From Phascolomyces articulosus (taxonomy: Eukaryota; Mucoromycota; Mucoromycetes; Mucorales; Lichtheimiaceae), in the NCBI GenBank assembly GCA_025677815.1, contig JAIXMP010000014.1, forward strand, positions 124,001 through 188,000: 64,000 bases of DNA, given 5' to 3'. A program made the position numbers and the translations under genes. How positions within the stretch are numbered: position 1 is the first letter of the stretch; each line of letters begins with the position of its first letter. The notes beneath the pieces are model-generated. The model worked only from the letters and a program-made list of their open reading frames with translations. It was not told the DNA's origin and did not search any database. This document shows positions 1-13,054 of this stretch, one piece after another.

Positions 1-67
1 ATCTTCTTTTATTTAATTCTATTCCATATACCCTTCTATTCTTATATATCTATAAAAAAAGTACACC

Positions 68-1833
68 ATGTTTTATATGCTTTGTAAATTGTTATATATC
101 ACAGTCTTTGCCCTTTTATCCTCCGCACAATCTTATTTACCGCTTTATTATCGAGATGTTCTCAAGTTTTCCTCGGATCAAATTGGATTTACTGTTGCCA
201 TTGCTCCTTGTGTGCAATCAATCGCATGTCCTATATGGACGTATATTGCTGATAAACGTCCCAAATTACATGGTATTACTATGGCAGTCACCAGCCTTAT
301 CGGTGGCATTGCCGTCATGGGGATTATGGGTATTGGTCATTATGTACAAAACATTAACCAAAAAGAAGAAACGACTTCCAACAACAACAAAGAAGATAAT
401 AATGATGTAATGCTTTTGGTGTGTACATTTGCTCTTGCCTTTGCATTTTTTACTCTCCCCAACACATCCATGGTGGATAGTGCTGTCATGAAGATTCTTG
501 GTCCCAACAAAATTTTATATGGTAAGCCAATCTACCTATTTTTCTCATCTGCATAAAAAGTAAGCTGGATGAGAAAAAGATATTCAGTTAATAGAAGCAG
601 AGATCGATTACAATCAATTCTAAATGATATATATATATATAGGTGAGCAAAGATTATGGGGTTCCATCTCGACCGGTTTGACCATCTTGGTGGTAGGTAT
701 TCTGATTTCGGCTACAAACAATCTAGACAGCCTATTTTGGGTATTTGCTGCCTCTACTTTATGTTTCATGGTCTGTGCCTCGTTCGTCAATGTACAGCCA
801 CCTGTGTCACCTCCACGGGATGAAGAACAAGAACGCTTGGTCCCACCTAATATGGATACTACTTATTATGTGGATTTAAGAAAAGAATTATCCCAACAAG
901 ATTTTGATACAGACCATGAAGGAGATGATGTCGATGATGGCGCCAGTTATTTAACCGCTCCTCATGCCAATCAACGATTATTAAAATTAACAACCACTAC
1001 ATCGTTGGCTCGTACATTACGTGAAGAAGCCAATGATGCGATGGATTCCATCTCGGGTGTGAATTTAGGTCTTGCTGTATCTCGTGTCATGTCCGTCGAA
1101 CATGCCATGACGGGTATTTTAGAAGACTCGGCCTCGATTCAAGCACCTTCACGATCCATGTTGAAATCACCACGGGTGGTGACTTTTCTTATTACCACCC
1201 TTCTTTTTGGTCTCGTGTTATCCGTTCTTATTAATTTCTTGTTTTTGTTCTTGAGTCAAAGTTTACATATGCCTGCCTCATGGATGGGTTGGACCGGTCC
1301 CATTGGTGCCGTCACTGAATTATTATGTTTTTGTTTTTCAAAACAGGTAAATTGATTTTGTTTGAAGGAGACAAAAGGGGCTGTAGTAAAAAGTAAAAGA
1401 AGTGTTATTAATTGCAAGTTTTATTTATTATTGAATTCAGATGACTGAACGCTGGGGTGTTACAAACTTGATTATCTTTGCTCACATTGTCACGATTATT
1501 CGTTGTTTTGCTTATACGATGTTGATTCCTGATAATGTTATCAGTCATTTTGTAGGATTGTTTTTACAAACATTACATGGTATTGGTTTTGCTATCTTTT
1601 GGGCAACAGCCGTGAGTGAAATGGATAGTTTATTTCCACCAGAACAACGAGCCATGGCACAAGGCATTTTGGGTGGTTTAAATCAGGGGTTAGGCATGGG
1701 CCTAGGTGCTTTGTTTGGTGGTTATATCGATGCTTATTTTGGTACCGTTTGGATGTTTCGAAGTGCAGCCTTCCTCTGTGCTATTAGTATTGTCATTTTT
1801 TGTGTTGGACGTCATCCACGTTTTGACAATTAA
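68..1833 (+). CDS. MFS transporter of the MFS_1_like type (about 516 aa, 3 exons)
   Basis: Exons 68-521, 643-1346 and 1441-1833 keep phase across both junctions; the first junction restores the segment LYGEQRLWGS, typical of MFS_1_like proteins. The protein is a polytopic membrane permease. The N-terminal half starts with LLYITVFALLSSAQSYLPLYY, and the C-terminal half contains GLNQGLGMGLGALFGGY, a glycine-rich MFS helix. An unusually long acidic, hydrophilic central loop (about residues 202-335) separates the two halves and is probably cytosolic. The substrate cannot be read from sequence; the family includes MFSD6-like and nucleoside/sugar symporter-like proteins. The ATG at 68 is the first in frame and sits directly before helix 1, so I take it as the start, but an exon upstream of the window cannot be excluded. 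Confident of the family, not of the function. Confidence 0.8.
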
Positions 1834-2847
1834 TAATTATATATACGATGTAAAAGTCATTATCACAACCATCCCTTTTCTTCCTCTAAACAATTCCATT
1901 ATTATATACCTATCCTACACATCCTATATACGACTCCAATTCAATCATCTAAAAATAATAAACTCTATATCTATATATTAATGAAGAAAATTCGAATGAT
2001 GATTTTTATGTTGTTTATGGTGCGTTGTTATTATTATTGCTGAAGTCGCGCGCCTTTTTTTTTTTAGATCTGTTTTCTTTAAAACTCCTAAAGATGACTA
2101 GTTTGAATATGTAAGAATTTCTTATCAATTACAATGGTTTCGGTCGGAACAGAAGAATCCCGTGAACCAATAAGTGTCTCATTGGTAATTTATCCATTTT
2201 AAGGGATTGACAATTGGTGATAGCATCTAAATTATAGTATTGAATAAGAAAAAAAGAAAAAACGGGTTTTGTTTTTTGGACGAGGACGACATTGACGGTT
2301 GTCAGCATGAAAAATACAAAATAGAACTCAATTTTTGTTATGAGGCTTTGTTTGTGAGAATATAGCATTGGTAAAAAGAAAAAAAGAGTACAGAAACCCA
2401 GCAAGCTGGCGTTGTGTTACCCTGTTAATGCATCTTGTAATTATGTACACTCTCTCACACTCACACCTTGAGCCATTTGCAAATACACATACAATTTATA
2501 TTTTATATTTTTGACACCGCTCAAGAAAACAGTGTACGAACTACGTAAACTTATCTCTCTTCTTCTTCTTCTCTTCCACCCTTCTTTCGTCTTCAAATCC
2601 TTGAACAACCCTTTCCCTTCCTTTTGTATATTTTTTTCTAAAAAACTTTTGAGGTATATTTATAAGAAAATCTCGTTCATGACATTGTCATTGTATAGAA
2701 ATGCAGTTGAAATGACTCACCACCTTATTTTTTTTTACGTTTCCCGTGTTTTATTTTTTTCTGCTGAATTTTGAAACATACAGTTTTTTTTTTTTTACCT
2801 ACATATCAACAAATAAGCATCAACAACCACAACAATAATAAAACGTC
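1834..2847. other. Intergenic, about 1.0 kb
   Basis: No supported gene. The right-hand part is T/C-rich and probably contains promoter and leader of the G-alpha gene that starts at 2848. A minus-strand open frame at 2129-2404 has no recognisable protein character. Confidence 0.6.
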
Positions 2848-4113
2848 ATGGGATGCTGTGTCTCTGTCGACGGTACAGGAGACCATGGAGCAAGAGTACG
2901 GAATAACGAAATAGATGATCAACTTCGAATGGAAAAATTAAATATGCAAAACCAAGTTAAATTGTTACTTCTTGGTAAGTACCATGCACTGTATCTATTT
3001 TATTCCATCGTTATTTGATGAATATATAATTTATCGAATAATAATATCGGAATTCTATAAATAATAACAATAGGTGCAGGTGAATCCGGCAAGTCGACTC
3101 TATTAAAACAAATGAAACTTATTCATGAAGGAGGGTTTTCTTTGGATGAACGGATGGCGTATCGTGAAATCATCTATAGCAATACTATCCAGTCGATGCA
3201 TGTTATTTTGGAAGCCATGAATGGTTTAGGTTTAACATTCAGCAACGAAGCATCTCACAAGGCCGCCGATCATGTAATACAGCAGCCAGCGGAAATGATG
3301 GACGAGACTCCTATGCCGATCCCCTTAGTCTCCGCTATCCGAACATTATGGGCTGATCAGGGTATTCAACAAGCAGTACGCCGTCGAAATGAGTTTCAAC
3401 TCAATGATTCAGCCTCCTAGTAAGTGTTATTATGTATTATGTAGGTCAGTGTTTTGAGAAATAGTAGTAGTATTAAAAAGTCAATCATTCCACGCAATAG
3501 TTATTTTGAGTCGATGGATCGGATAGGAAAACAGGATTATGTACCCAGTGATCAAGATGTTCTTCGTTCACGCGTAAAATCCACGGGAATTACGGAAACT
3601 CATTTCCGACTAGGAGAATTGACTTACCGTATGTTTGATGTAGGTGGTCAACGCTCTGAACGTAAAAAATGGATTCACTGTTTTGAAAATGTCACTGCCG
3701 TTATCTTTATGGTGGCCATTCAAGAATATGATCAAGTCTTGATTGAAGATGAAACCGTGAACCGAATGGAAGAAGCCTTGACTTTATTCGATTCTATTTG
3801 TAATTCACGATGGTTCGACAAGACATCAATTATTTTATTTTTAAACAAGACGGATTTGTTTAAAGAGAAACTATCGTATTCACCTTTATCCCATTATTTC
3901 CCAGATTATCAAAAGAAGGACGATGATTATGATGCTGCCAGTAAATATATTATGGAACGATTTACATCTCTCAGTAATCATCACACAACAGCAGAAAAAC
4001 AAATCTATACACATTTTACATGTGCAACGGATACAGAACAAATTCGTTTTGTCATGACGGCTGTCAATGATATCATTCTTCAATCCAATTTACGAAATGT
4101 TGGTTTGCTTTGA
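2848..4113 (+). CDS. Heterotrimeric G-protein alpha subunit (361 aa, 3 exons)
   Basis: Exons 2848-2974, 3074-3419 and 3501-4113 join in phase. The N-terminus MGCC offers a myristoylation glycine and palmitoylation cysteines, so the protein should sit on the inner plasma membrane. All GTPase motifs are visible: P-loop GAGESGKS (residues 43-50), switch I with catalytic arginine R182 in [10 protein letters not shown], switch II DVGGQR with catalytic Q208, NKTD, and TCATDT near the C-terminus. The helical domain lies between the P-loop and switch I. The last residues are NVGLL; there is no cysteine four residues from the end, so it should not be a pertussis-toxin substrate. The protein couples a seven-helix receptor to downstream effectors. 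Mucoromycotina genomes usually carry several G-alpha paralogues, so I give no symbol. Confidence 0.96.
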
Positions 4114-6556
4114 AAGAAGAGTGAATTCTTCTATTCTATATAACTATTAATAGTATACATTTCATTATTATACCATCATCTCATCATCACTCACTAAACT
4201 TCTTTTACTTTCTCTCGACCTTGCTGTTTTATACATTTCCTGAAACCTCTCTTCCACTCCGATCTATCTCCTCCACCTTATGTGCTTTTGTTCATCTTTT
4301 TTTTTTATTATATCGTACTACGTTTTTCTCTCTTTTTATATATAACATTTTTTTTACATATATTCTCTCTTTTTTTTATTATATACCAACAAAAAAAAAA
4401 AAATAGTAACCCATCATGTCTCTCAGTAAACCAAAAAATAAATATGTAAACTAAAAAACTTTGTCATTGGATATATTAGCTACTGCCCTAATAAGTAACT
4501 TGATGTTATTTACGATATTTTTGTTTTTCTTTATCCTAATCCGTCCACGCGCTCTGTCATATAATCTTCTTGTTTGTTTCACACGCCCTTCTTTTTTTTT
4601 ATCATTACTTTTGAAACGTTTCAAAATAAAACCAGCCATCATCACACATCTTGAATCAACAAGGTTTTGTTCTTTTCCGTTCCCCCATTTTACATAATAC
4701 AAAATGACACTCCATATGTTTTTTTTTTTTTTTGGTTTGAAAACAATAAAAAAAAAAGTGTCATGTTTTTATTATTGGCCCCCCCTTTACCCTCTCTTCA
4801 AGTCATTATTCATATGGAAATAGTAGTAGATTGCTTATTAACTTGCAGAATTTCTTTCATTCAAGAGTCTGAATTGTTGTTGGTACCATTTCTCCTTACA
4901 AAATAGATGTATATGCAATTTTATCTGTTATCGATAAAAAGAAATAATTATAATAACCTGGGTCCCTTTTCTTTCTTTTCTCTTCTCATACATTTACGGA
5001 CAGTATGATGATGATGATGATGATGCTACGGCGACTTTTATGTTTATATTTGGTTACCCATGTAAGGTTTTAGAAGCACTATTTAGATTTTCAATTTTTC
5101 CATGCTTGTTCCCGTTTTCAAAAAATTCATATGAACCTTTTTTTTAAAAAAAAAAAATCGATGGTGACATTAATAGAATAAACTACACATTAGACATCCG
5201 TTGAGTTATTAAGAAGAACAAAGAATTAATACTTATAAATAATAACACACTTTCTTCCTCTTTGCCGATTTAATCTTACTATATTCGTATATAGGTCAAG
5301 TCCTTTTTTCTCTTTTAAAAACATATATGGCACTATTGTTTATGATTCTTTATATATTAATAAACCTGTTTGAATGTACGAGTTATACCACAACAACGGC
5401 TACTTAAGTAAACTTTGGTCTTTCATAAAAACATCTTATCAAAAAAAAACATTGTTCATAATGATTATATAAAGCAACATAACTCCTTATTATTCCCATC
5501 GTATTTTTCAGTATATACTTCCTAAATAGTATACAGTACATAGTACCTTTGTAGAATCAAAGATTGCTACAGATATTAATTGTCAGACATTCCATTAACA
5601 ATCATATGGACCAGACCATCATTGAAAGCTGTTATAAAATAAGTAATTATGGTCTCCAAATACATGCACTACTAAAATATACTACAAATAGTATGGCAAA
5701 AAAGATAGAACGGAAGGAAACAATTGTTGGAGCGATTACCATGTTTTAAGGTTCAATGTTATCTGATGCAGGAGTAGTTATATTACACCCTGCAGCCAAC
5801 AATGATGGTAATATATGTGCATCACAAAACAATAAGTCAAAAAGTGACTTATATTACTGCACATACTACAGAAAAACTGAATTCTGCACACTAAAATCTC
5901 CCTTAAATGTTTGTCCTTCTATCCTTCTTTATTATCTTAAAGTAGCAGTGATGTAGTTATATATTCTTTCAAAAGTCTTATCTAATAAAAACACAGTGGT
6001 GAGTGTAAAATAATAGGAATATTTGATTGAATTATCCATGAAAAGACATATACCATAAACGATTTCTGATCCATATGATGACAGATCACGCATGGAAATC
6101 GAGATACAAAATTTCTTTTTATTTCTCTTAACCCATAGTTTGAATGGTACATTTAGTATTCCGGTATTTTGATAGTACGTTATGGATTTCATCCAACGAG
6201 TTAACCATTCTATTATTTCTGTAGATGTAATCCGGATATCAATAATGATGTTTATATAGTTTCTTCTTTCTTGCTGGTATGCAGTATAACGTATGACAAA
6301 GCAACAAGGAGTGCATTGATTTTCTTTTTTAATGAAAAGTCAAATAATCCATTGATCATCAGAATATAATCAAGATATAGAAATTATAATAAAAACGATA
6401 AAAAGTATGTAGTATACAAAAGAATAAATTTTAGTACTTGAGCATTAAACTACTGTGTGTGTAATCTGACCTATCAAAAAAAAAAGTATTACAATACGTA
6501 TATAACAACAAAAGTTCAATTTTTATATTTCAAGATTTCAGTCATACAGTTATCTA
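4114..6556. other. Intergenic, about 2.4 kb
   Basis: AT-rich, with T- and A-runs (for example near 4300-4400, 4710-4760 and 5140-5160). Short open frames occur on both strands but none shows protein-like composition, recognisable motifs or in-phase splice continuation. I see no RNA gene or repeat array. Confidence 0.6.
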
Positions 6557-9217
6557 TTATAAACTATAGCGATAACGTGGATGTCGATCACCCACAAATT
6601 TGTCTCCGCCATATTTGATAATTTGTTGTTTACTTTTTTCTTCATTTTGTACAATTTCATCTCTGTTCTTGTTGACGCGATACAATATCCATCGGAAAAC
6701 TAGGATTGAAATAATATTAACAGCAAGAGAGGCTAACCCAATAGTATATCCCATAAGGTATCGAGGAGGATCGAAAAAACTTTGACCAGCAATGGCATTA
6801 CCAGCTGCATCGCCCATAAATAGAAATCCAGCTGCAACAGCCCTTCTAGAGAGGCCAGAAAAGCATTCAGCAATCCATGCATTTCTAATAGGCTCTGCGG
6901 CGTCCTAGAAATATATATTTTTTATATACAGTTAATAATATATACTTTGATTATTTCTAATTCGAGAATTGTTGTTGCTACTGGTACTATGATTTTGATG
7001 ATACAAACCACTGCTGCTTTATAAATACAAACAGCAAAGTAACGGGCGCCAACTTGCTGTTCTGGAATGAACATAACCATAAGTGCTCCAAGGGCAGAAA
7101 TGAGATCAGTGAGGACAATAAAATACGCCCGTTGTTGATATTTATCTAAGTGTATTATTAGTATTATCGAAAGGTAATGTTGTACATGGTGGTATAAAAG
7201 AGACAAAATAAGTTACTAGCTCTGATGGAAACTGGGATAAATGATTACAAATATATACCTGAAAGCCAGCTTAAAACATATGTAAATATACAAGATACAA
7301 TAAATGTTGGAGCAGTTAAAGCCAAGGTGATTTGCTCATTCCAATCTCCCATGGATTTAATTATCGATGGGAGATTTAATCGAGCTCCCCCCAAGGTAAT
7401 ATTTGCAGTAAGATAGAACAAGAGAAACCAATACAATTTCCAATCCGTTAAGACACTTAAGACTTGTGACCATGACCATGAATGAATATCAGTATATGCT
7501 TGTTCTAATAGATAAGATTTGTTTATATACATAGTATAAATGGATTATAGAATACTTCAAATACGTAAAAAAAAAATAATAATAATGGTATTTGTACTAC
7601 CTGAAGCTAACCGCTCCACAGCCAACTCTCGCTCCTGGTTATTTAAAACCTTTGAAGTTTCAGGTTCATCAGGTAAGAATAATAGACAAAGTATACCGGT
7701 AGCAACACTTGGTATAGCAAAAATCACAAACATCCTATATATAGTAGAAAAGAAAAAGATAAGCTTTTTGATACTACTGTATATGTAGTAGATTGTGTGT
7801 TTTTGATGGTGTTTGTAACACAAACCATTTCCATGCATTCATGGTAGATGTTGCCGGAATTTCTGTTGCCCCTAATGCTACAAGACCACTAACACAACTC
7901 CCAATATTTGCGGCAATCTGAGTCCAGCCAAATCGCTGCGCTGATTCACATCGCCGATACCAAAGGGCAATATAATAGCTGATGATAGTATAAAACATAA
8001 AGTAAGCAATAGCTTGGAGTTAGTTTCAATGTGGAATAATAACAATATAATAAAATAAGATAAGCAAAATGGCACAAATAATTACACCAAAACGGCATTA
8101 TTTGCTAGATAAAGAATTATATGAAGAATTGAATGTACATTTCATCAAATATTGGTGTTAGTATCCACTCAAAAGTGCATTAAGCAGCATATACTGAGCT
8201 ACTTTAATGTTTTTCTTGTTAAAAAAAATGCATACCTGTTGAAAAAATACCAATAATGATTTGTGAGATCAAAAGACCAGGAAAATTGGTTACTGCTGGC
8301 GTAACCATGGTGACGCTGCCCCAAACCCTTTTGTCATAGTATTCGTTATTTAGCCACTTGTAATATAAATATTTTTGTTCTTATTATATAAGGAATAGCT
8401 CATCTGTTCGATCTTGATATATTATCAAAGTAATTACGTATACAAACATACTTACAAAGACAGTGCTCCAACCATCAATGCCGGTCGCCATTTTCGGAGA
8501 AGAAGGTTAAGAGGTATGCTTAAAATTAAAAAAGCAATGAACCTATAAAATTTCATATAAAAAGGTTATATATGAGTGGTCCAATAGATAGACAAAGTCA
8601 TCCACTACTACCTCCATATATTACTAGCTTAGTAAAATAACGTACGGAGCAGTTAAACACCAACGATATTGGGCATCAGTCATATGAAGATCGGAAACTA
8701 TTCCCACAATCTTTGCATTAGGCAACACATTAGTGCTATATTGTTAATATATACATATGTATAAACGCACGGATCAGCTTATATCTCTAGAATTTACACT
8801 TAAAATATAAACACTAGAATTTTTGTGTGCATGTAATATACCCATCATAACGAGTTCCAATTCTCCAAAGACATAATAAAATCATGATCCGAATATCTAA
8901 TTTACTATATATATATATATATATATATAGAAGGAAAAGCAAATGAATAATGAAATAATGGCATTGCATATTGTTAGCAATAAATCGATACTCATTGCAT
9001 ATTGCAGGTTGCAATCACATTATTATTACCAAACCAGTTTTTTTTCAGCTCGTGTTTTTTCTTCCGAAAACGACTCCTCTCCTCTGGCAGTATGTTCTTT
9101 TTTGCTGGTGCCTGTTACGTCTTGGAGATAATTAGAGAGTGAAGGAGTGCCATGATGACCAATTTTTTCTTCTGCGATAGAAGATGCATTATTGTCATTA
9201 TTTGTGGGTTGATACAT
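6557..9217 (-). CDS. MFS permease, anion:cation symporter (ACS/Dal5-like) family (523 aa, 10 exons)
   Basis: Exons in transcript order: 9217-9030, 8904-8842, 8735-8646, 8542-8456, 8327-8236, 8012-7826, 7734-7601, 7504-7259, 7145-7009, 6904-6557. All junctions hold phase. Family landmarks: a charged cytosolic N-terminus of about 60 residues followed by KLDIRIMILLCLW; NAKIVGI and PLNLLLRKWRP in the first bundle; ALWYRR between helices 4 and 5; PDEPET before the central loop; RHPRYRY at the C-terminus, matching the HPDFRY tail of this family. These carriers bring organic anions such as allantoate, nicotinate, pantothenate or biotin into the cell; which one is not readable here. The usual LDR motif after helix 1 is replaced by RYDG, so it is a divergent member. 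It is divergently oriented to a second ACS gene at 14082. Confidence 0.85.
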
Positions 9218-9827
9218 TGTTTTGCTTAAAAAAAAATAAAGCAAGATAAAATAGTCATTGAAAAATGGATTGGTGTTTTATGGGGAAAGTTATTTAGAAA
9301 AGAGACGTCACTGTTGTTGATCACATCGTTCCACTTTGTTGATTTTACACAGGAGCATGTGACCAACTTTATCTTAATAATATTAACTTATACAATTGCT
9401 AATAACAATAATATATACTGGTTCTACTTTAAAAAAAGTAATATATATTATAAAATGTTACACTAATGATGAGATCTATAAATATTCATTAGTTCCCTGT
9501 TTACTGGTAGTAGTACAATCTGTTCACCAAGAACCTCAACGTAACAATAAATTGTGATAAGATTTATCAGTGTACGTATAAAATTATTTTTCTACAATGC
9601 TTTTATATTATATTTTATGTAAGTAGCAGCATATATAAGAACCTTTGTGCAACAACAAAAAAAATAGCTCATACGTATATTTAATAGAAACATGTTGACT
9701 AGATGGAAAACAGATGTTGTAGAAAACGTGAATAAGTAGAAGCAATAGCAATAACAATGGTTTATAAATGCTATTAGACATAATACGTAAACCGATGTAT
9801 AAAATATCTTTCATTATTTCATATTGA
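9218..9827. other. Intergenic upstream of the minus-strand ACS permease
   Basis: AT-rich, probably containing the promoter of the gene that starts at 9217. I see no gene, repeat or structured RNA. Confidence 0.5.
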
Positions 9828-10584
9828 GCGGCCCTCATTGTTCGTGTACAAACACCGATCCAAGAGACGCGAAGACTATGCCTCACATGTCGTTCCGGAT
9901 ATATTCGAAAGAGAAAGTCTAGTGATTATAAGCGCAAATACTTAAAATACGGTAGCCGAGTAGGATACAATGCGGGAATGGATCAACAGGATAGAAATGA
10001 AGGGTATCGGCTACAAGTGACTCAAAATCAGCGACACTGAGAATTGATATTTCGGATCACTATTAAAAAGTGGAAGAAGAGATAGAGATTGATTATGATG
10101 ATTAGGGTGATACCAACAACAATTCAATTGTCTATAAAAATTTCGTCACATCTGGGTCAATCAACAAATTGGATGAGACGGTGGAAATGTTAATCCGTGA
10201 CACTCGTTAAACCGTCGCCTTGACACCTTGAGTGACCTGGATCCAAAAACTCGTTCGATGGATTGTTGCAAACATTATATCCAAGGTTCTGATTGGCTTG
10301 ATGAAGGAGGGAAGGGTTTTGAAAAATTGATTAAATATATTAAGCGATCGGATACGTCTAGAAAGTATACCAGGTTGGAGCCAGCCGAACGGCAAGCTAT
10401 TTTGAAGAAGCAACTTGATTAGCTGGGGTACCAATGTATATGGAATTGCCAGTCTTGCGAGCTTATATTCAATGTGAAACAAGCAGAGATATTGTCGAAG
10501 TCATTGATATCGTAAGAGACCATCACCATGAACAAGTTGTAAAAATGGATCAGCAAGGTTGTATATGGTGCAAATCACTTTAAA
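9828..10584 (+). pseudogene. Degenerate coding relic, family unknown
   Basis: This stretch is visibly less AT-rich than its surroundings and reads like protein in successive pieces of different frame. About 9828-10040 contains a CLTCRSGY stretch rich in Lys/Arg. About 10055-10208 contains an acidic run and SGSINKLDETVEM. 10216-10422 contains DCCKHYIQGSDWLDEGGKG and EPAERQAIL. 10425-10583 contains VPMYMELPVLRAYIQ and ends CIWCKSL before a stop. No convincing splice sites link the pieces, and in-frame stops occur inside them. I do not recognise the family. It could be a dead single gene, a mobile-element remnant, or a gene with splice sites I failed to see. Confidence 0.45.
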
Positions 10585-12919
10585 CAGACATTTTTTTCTA
10601 CTTTTTTCAGTTGATATGTTCCGGCTCTTATCTTCCTAGCATATATATATATATATATATATTATATACAAACATATCTTTTTTTTATTCAGCCCACACT
10701 CTTCTATATATACTTTATTTATCATCATTCTATTCATTGTTATATTCAACCATTCGATGAATCAGTTATTTTTTATTTTTTTACATATCTGTATTATCTT
10801 TTCTTTGTTGGTCTACCCTCTAAATTTTAAATGCACATTCCTCTTATCATTTATTTTACCACAATCGCCTTCCAACTTTATATATAAAATAAATAAATAG
10901 AATATTGCTTCCATTAGAGGGGATACTATTTACTTTATCATTTTTAATGTACTGTAGTGTTACAATAATTCTTCGTGTATTCGTATTACCAGCATATTCC
11001 TGGTATACTAAAACACGAGAACCAAAAACTCATTATTAAAATCCGAGTGCCTTCTTTATCAGTTACAATGAGTAAATGTTCGTTCTTTTGTATTACGTAT
11101 TGCACATGCTCAAAATAACCCGAACTGGAACAAGAACAACAGAATAAATGTATAATATACAAAAATTCATATTGCGACTAAAGTACCTAGAAGGAAAAAA
11201 ATTTGGTATATATAGCAAAAATAATAATGTAAATAACAACACAGAGGAAAGTTACGTGGTCGTGGCCGAGTTTCTCACTTGTTGTTTTCTTTTTCGATCT
11301 CATGCTTTTTTGCTAATGGTTATGCCACATTGGGGAATGCAAAAAAAAAGTATGTCATTTCATAAGTTTATAAACTTTTTTTCACCTAAAAAGAAAAATA
11401 AGATTTAAGAAAAGAACCATCACACCATTTATCAACCAACTATAATGGTGTCAACCAACCAATAACTTGCGAAATACCCACTTACTTCTGATCCTCTATT
11501 ACTATTACTATTACTATTACTATTAGTAGATTATCATGGAATAACGCACGAAAAACATTATGTACAAAGGGGATTTATTGGCTCCTTTCCTAATATTATA
11601 TCAGCAACCAAGCATATTACTATATGCATTGTTTTGCTTATATATACATCAACTTCTTTAATGAGATGCAGTGATTGCTGATTGATGGGGTTGGCAAAAG
11701 GGAGGTGGGTAAAAGAGAGGTATCAATTTATGCGGCAACGCGCCCCCGGAATTTTAAGAATGGAGGTAGATATTTCGTGATAAAAATACATTATGCTTAA
11801 CAAGTGGCATATATGATTTCTTTTCCTTTTTCTATTTCTTATATAGAATCAACTAAAGAAAAAGTACACCATACTAAGTTTTGAGCATAACAATATATAA
11901 TAGGAACAGTAATAACTGTAAAAATAATATGGTCGTACTTAGTATATATATGGTGTGGGCATCGCACTATTATTTGACTTTGTACTACCATAAAACGTAC
12001 TTAGATTCTCTTTAAAATAACTGATTATCTTCAAAACTATAGGACGAAATTATGAAAAAAAGAGATTTTGTGTAGATTATAGATAATTAGTTTCAAACTG
12101 TAGTTCTTCAGTAATTCTAATCCTGTAGTGTTTATTACTATATATTCTTTTTATGTATGTCATGCCAAGTATTATTGTTTGAGGTAGCAGGTTTAGATCA
12201 AATTCTACTACAGCAGAATGTAGAACCTTTATTATTTAATAAATTTGTATTTTTTATAAGAAAAAAAAAGAACTTCATGAAGAAAATTGTGGTTAATATA
12301 ACTAATAATACGATGTTTCTTATTTCCTACGCTGATGAGCATTTAAATCATGATTTTACCTTTATATATATTAGAAAGTATACGAAAAAGTCAAAATTTG
12401 TGAACATGTGAGCAAAAGTAGTGATTGGCTCTGCTACTAACCCGTATTTTTAATAGCGTTTATGCTTAGTGATTTAACGTAGAGTACGCTAGTAATAGCC
12501 ATTTCCATATTGCTGATCCGTCATTTCATGATTATCAGATGTACGGTAACTACAAGAGTCTACCAGGTTTCAGAACGACTGTCTAAAACTTCTTGGTTTT
12601 CTAACAAGGAATATTACTGTATACGTAATAAAGTGTGTCAATGGTGCTAATTACTCCCATTAATAATTCAAGTGGTACAATCGGGTATGAAATGTACGCA
12701 TACAATACATATTTTTATGGCATTTTTTTCACTTTTTTTATGGTTATATCGGCAAGATATTATGTACAATTCTACCTACGGTATTCAACAAAACTGAGAT
12801 AACTTGAGCTTTAAAAAATATCATCTTGAGCCAATGGATATCAGGCATCATATGCACTTGATGGATATGTCAATGGTCATTCAGTATAACTCTTAATTTT
12901 TTTTCCTTTAGAGACATTG
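10585..12919. other. Intergenic, about 2.3 kb
   Basis: No supported gene. It holds an AT dinucleotide run near 10640-10662 and a short ATTACT repeat at 11497-11526. Open frames such as 11148-11408 and 12157-12411 are A/T-biased and have no protein character. Confidence 0.55.
11497..11526. repeat. Short tandem repeat of unit ATTACT
   Basis: About five consecutive copies of a six-base unit in otherwise unremarkable intergenic DNA. Confidence 0.8.
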
Positions 12920-13054
12920 TCATATTATGGATTTTGAAAGACAATTACTATAGAATTGAACAGCATGACACCAGAAGAATACAGGATTGCGTGCGAGGGA
13001 GAAGATCTTGGTGAAAGGGTTACACAAAAATCTGATGTTTCCTTTTCGATTTAG
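12920..13054 (+). pseudogene. Relic of an ACS-family permease C-terminus
   Basis: Bases 12964-13017 translate to MTPEEYRIACEGEDLGER. This aligns without gaps to MSPEEYQAASQGKELGEK near the end of the intact permease at 14082-16715 (10 of 18 identical, most others conservative). Just upstream, VILWIL in a neighbouring frame corresponds to the last helix (MKWVLHR) of that protein. No longer open frame or exon chain supports a functional gene here, so I read it as the surviving tail of a third, decayed copy. Confidence 0.6.

Noticed and set aside
5564..5956. Two consecutive plus-strand frames that might form a gene
   Set aside because: No recognisable domain, no splice junction that joins them in phase and no leader signal.
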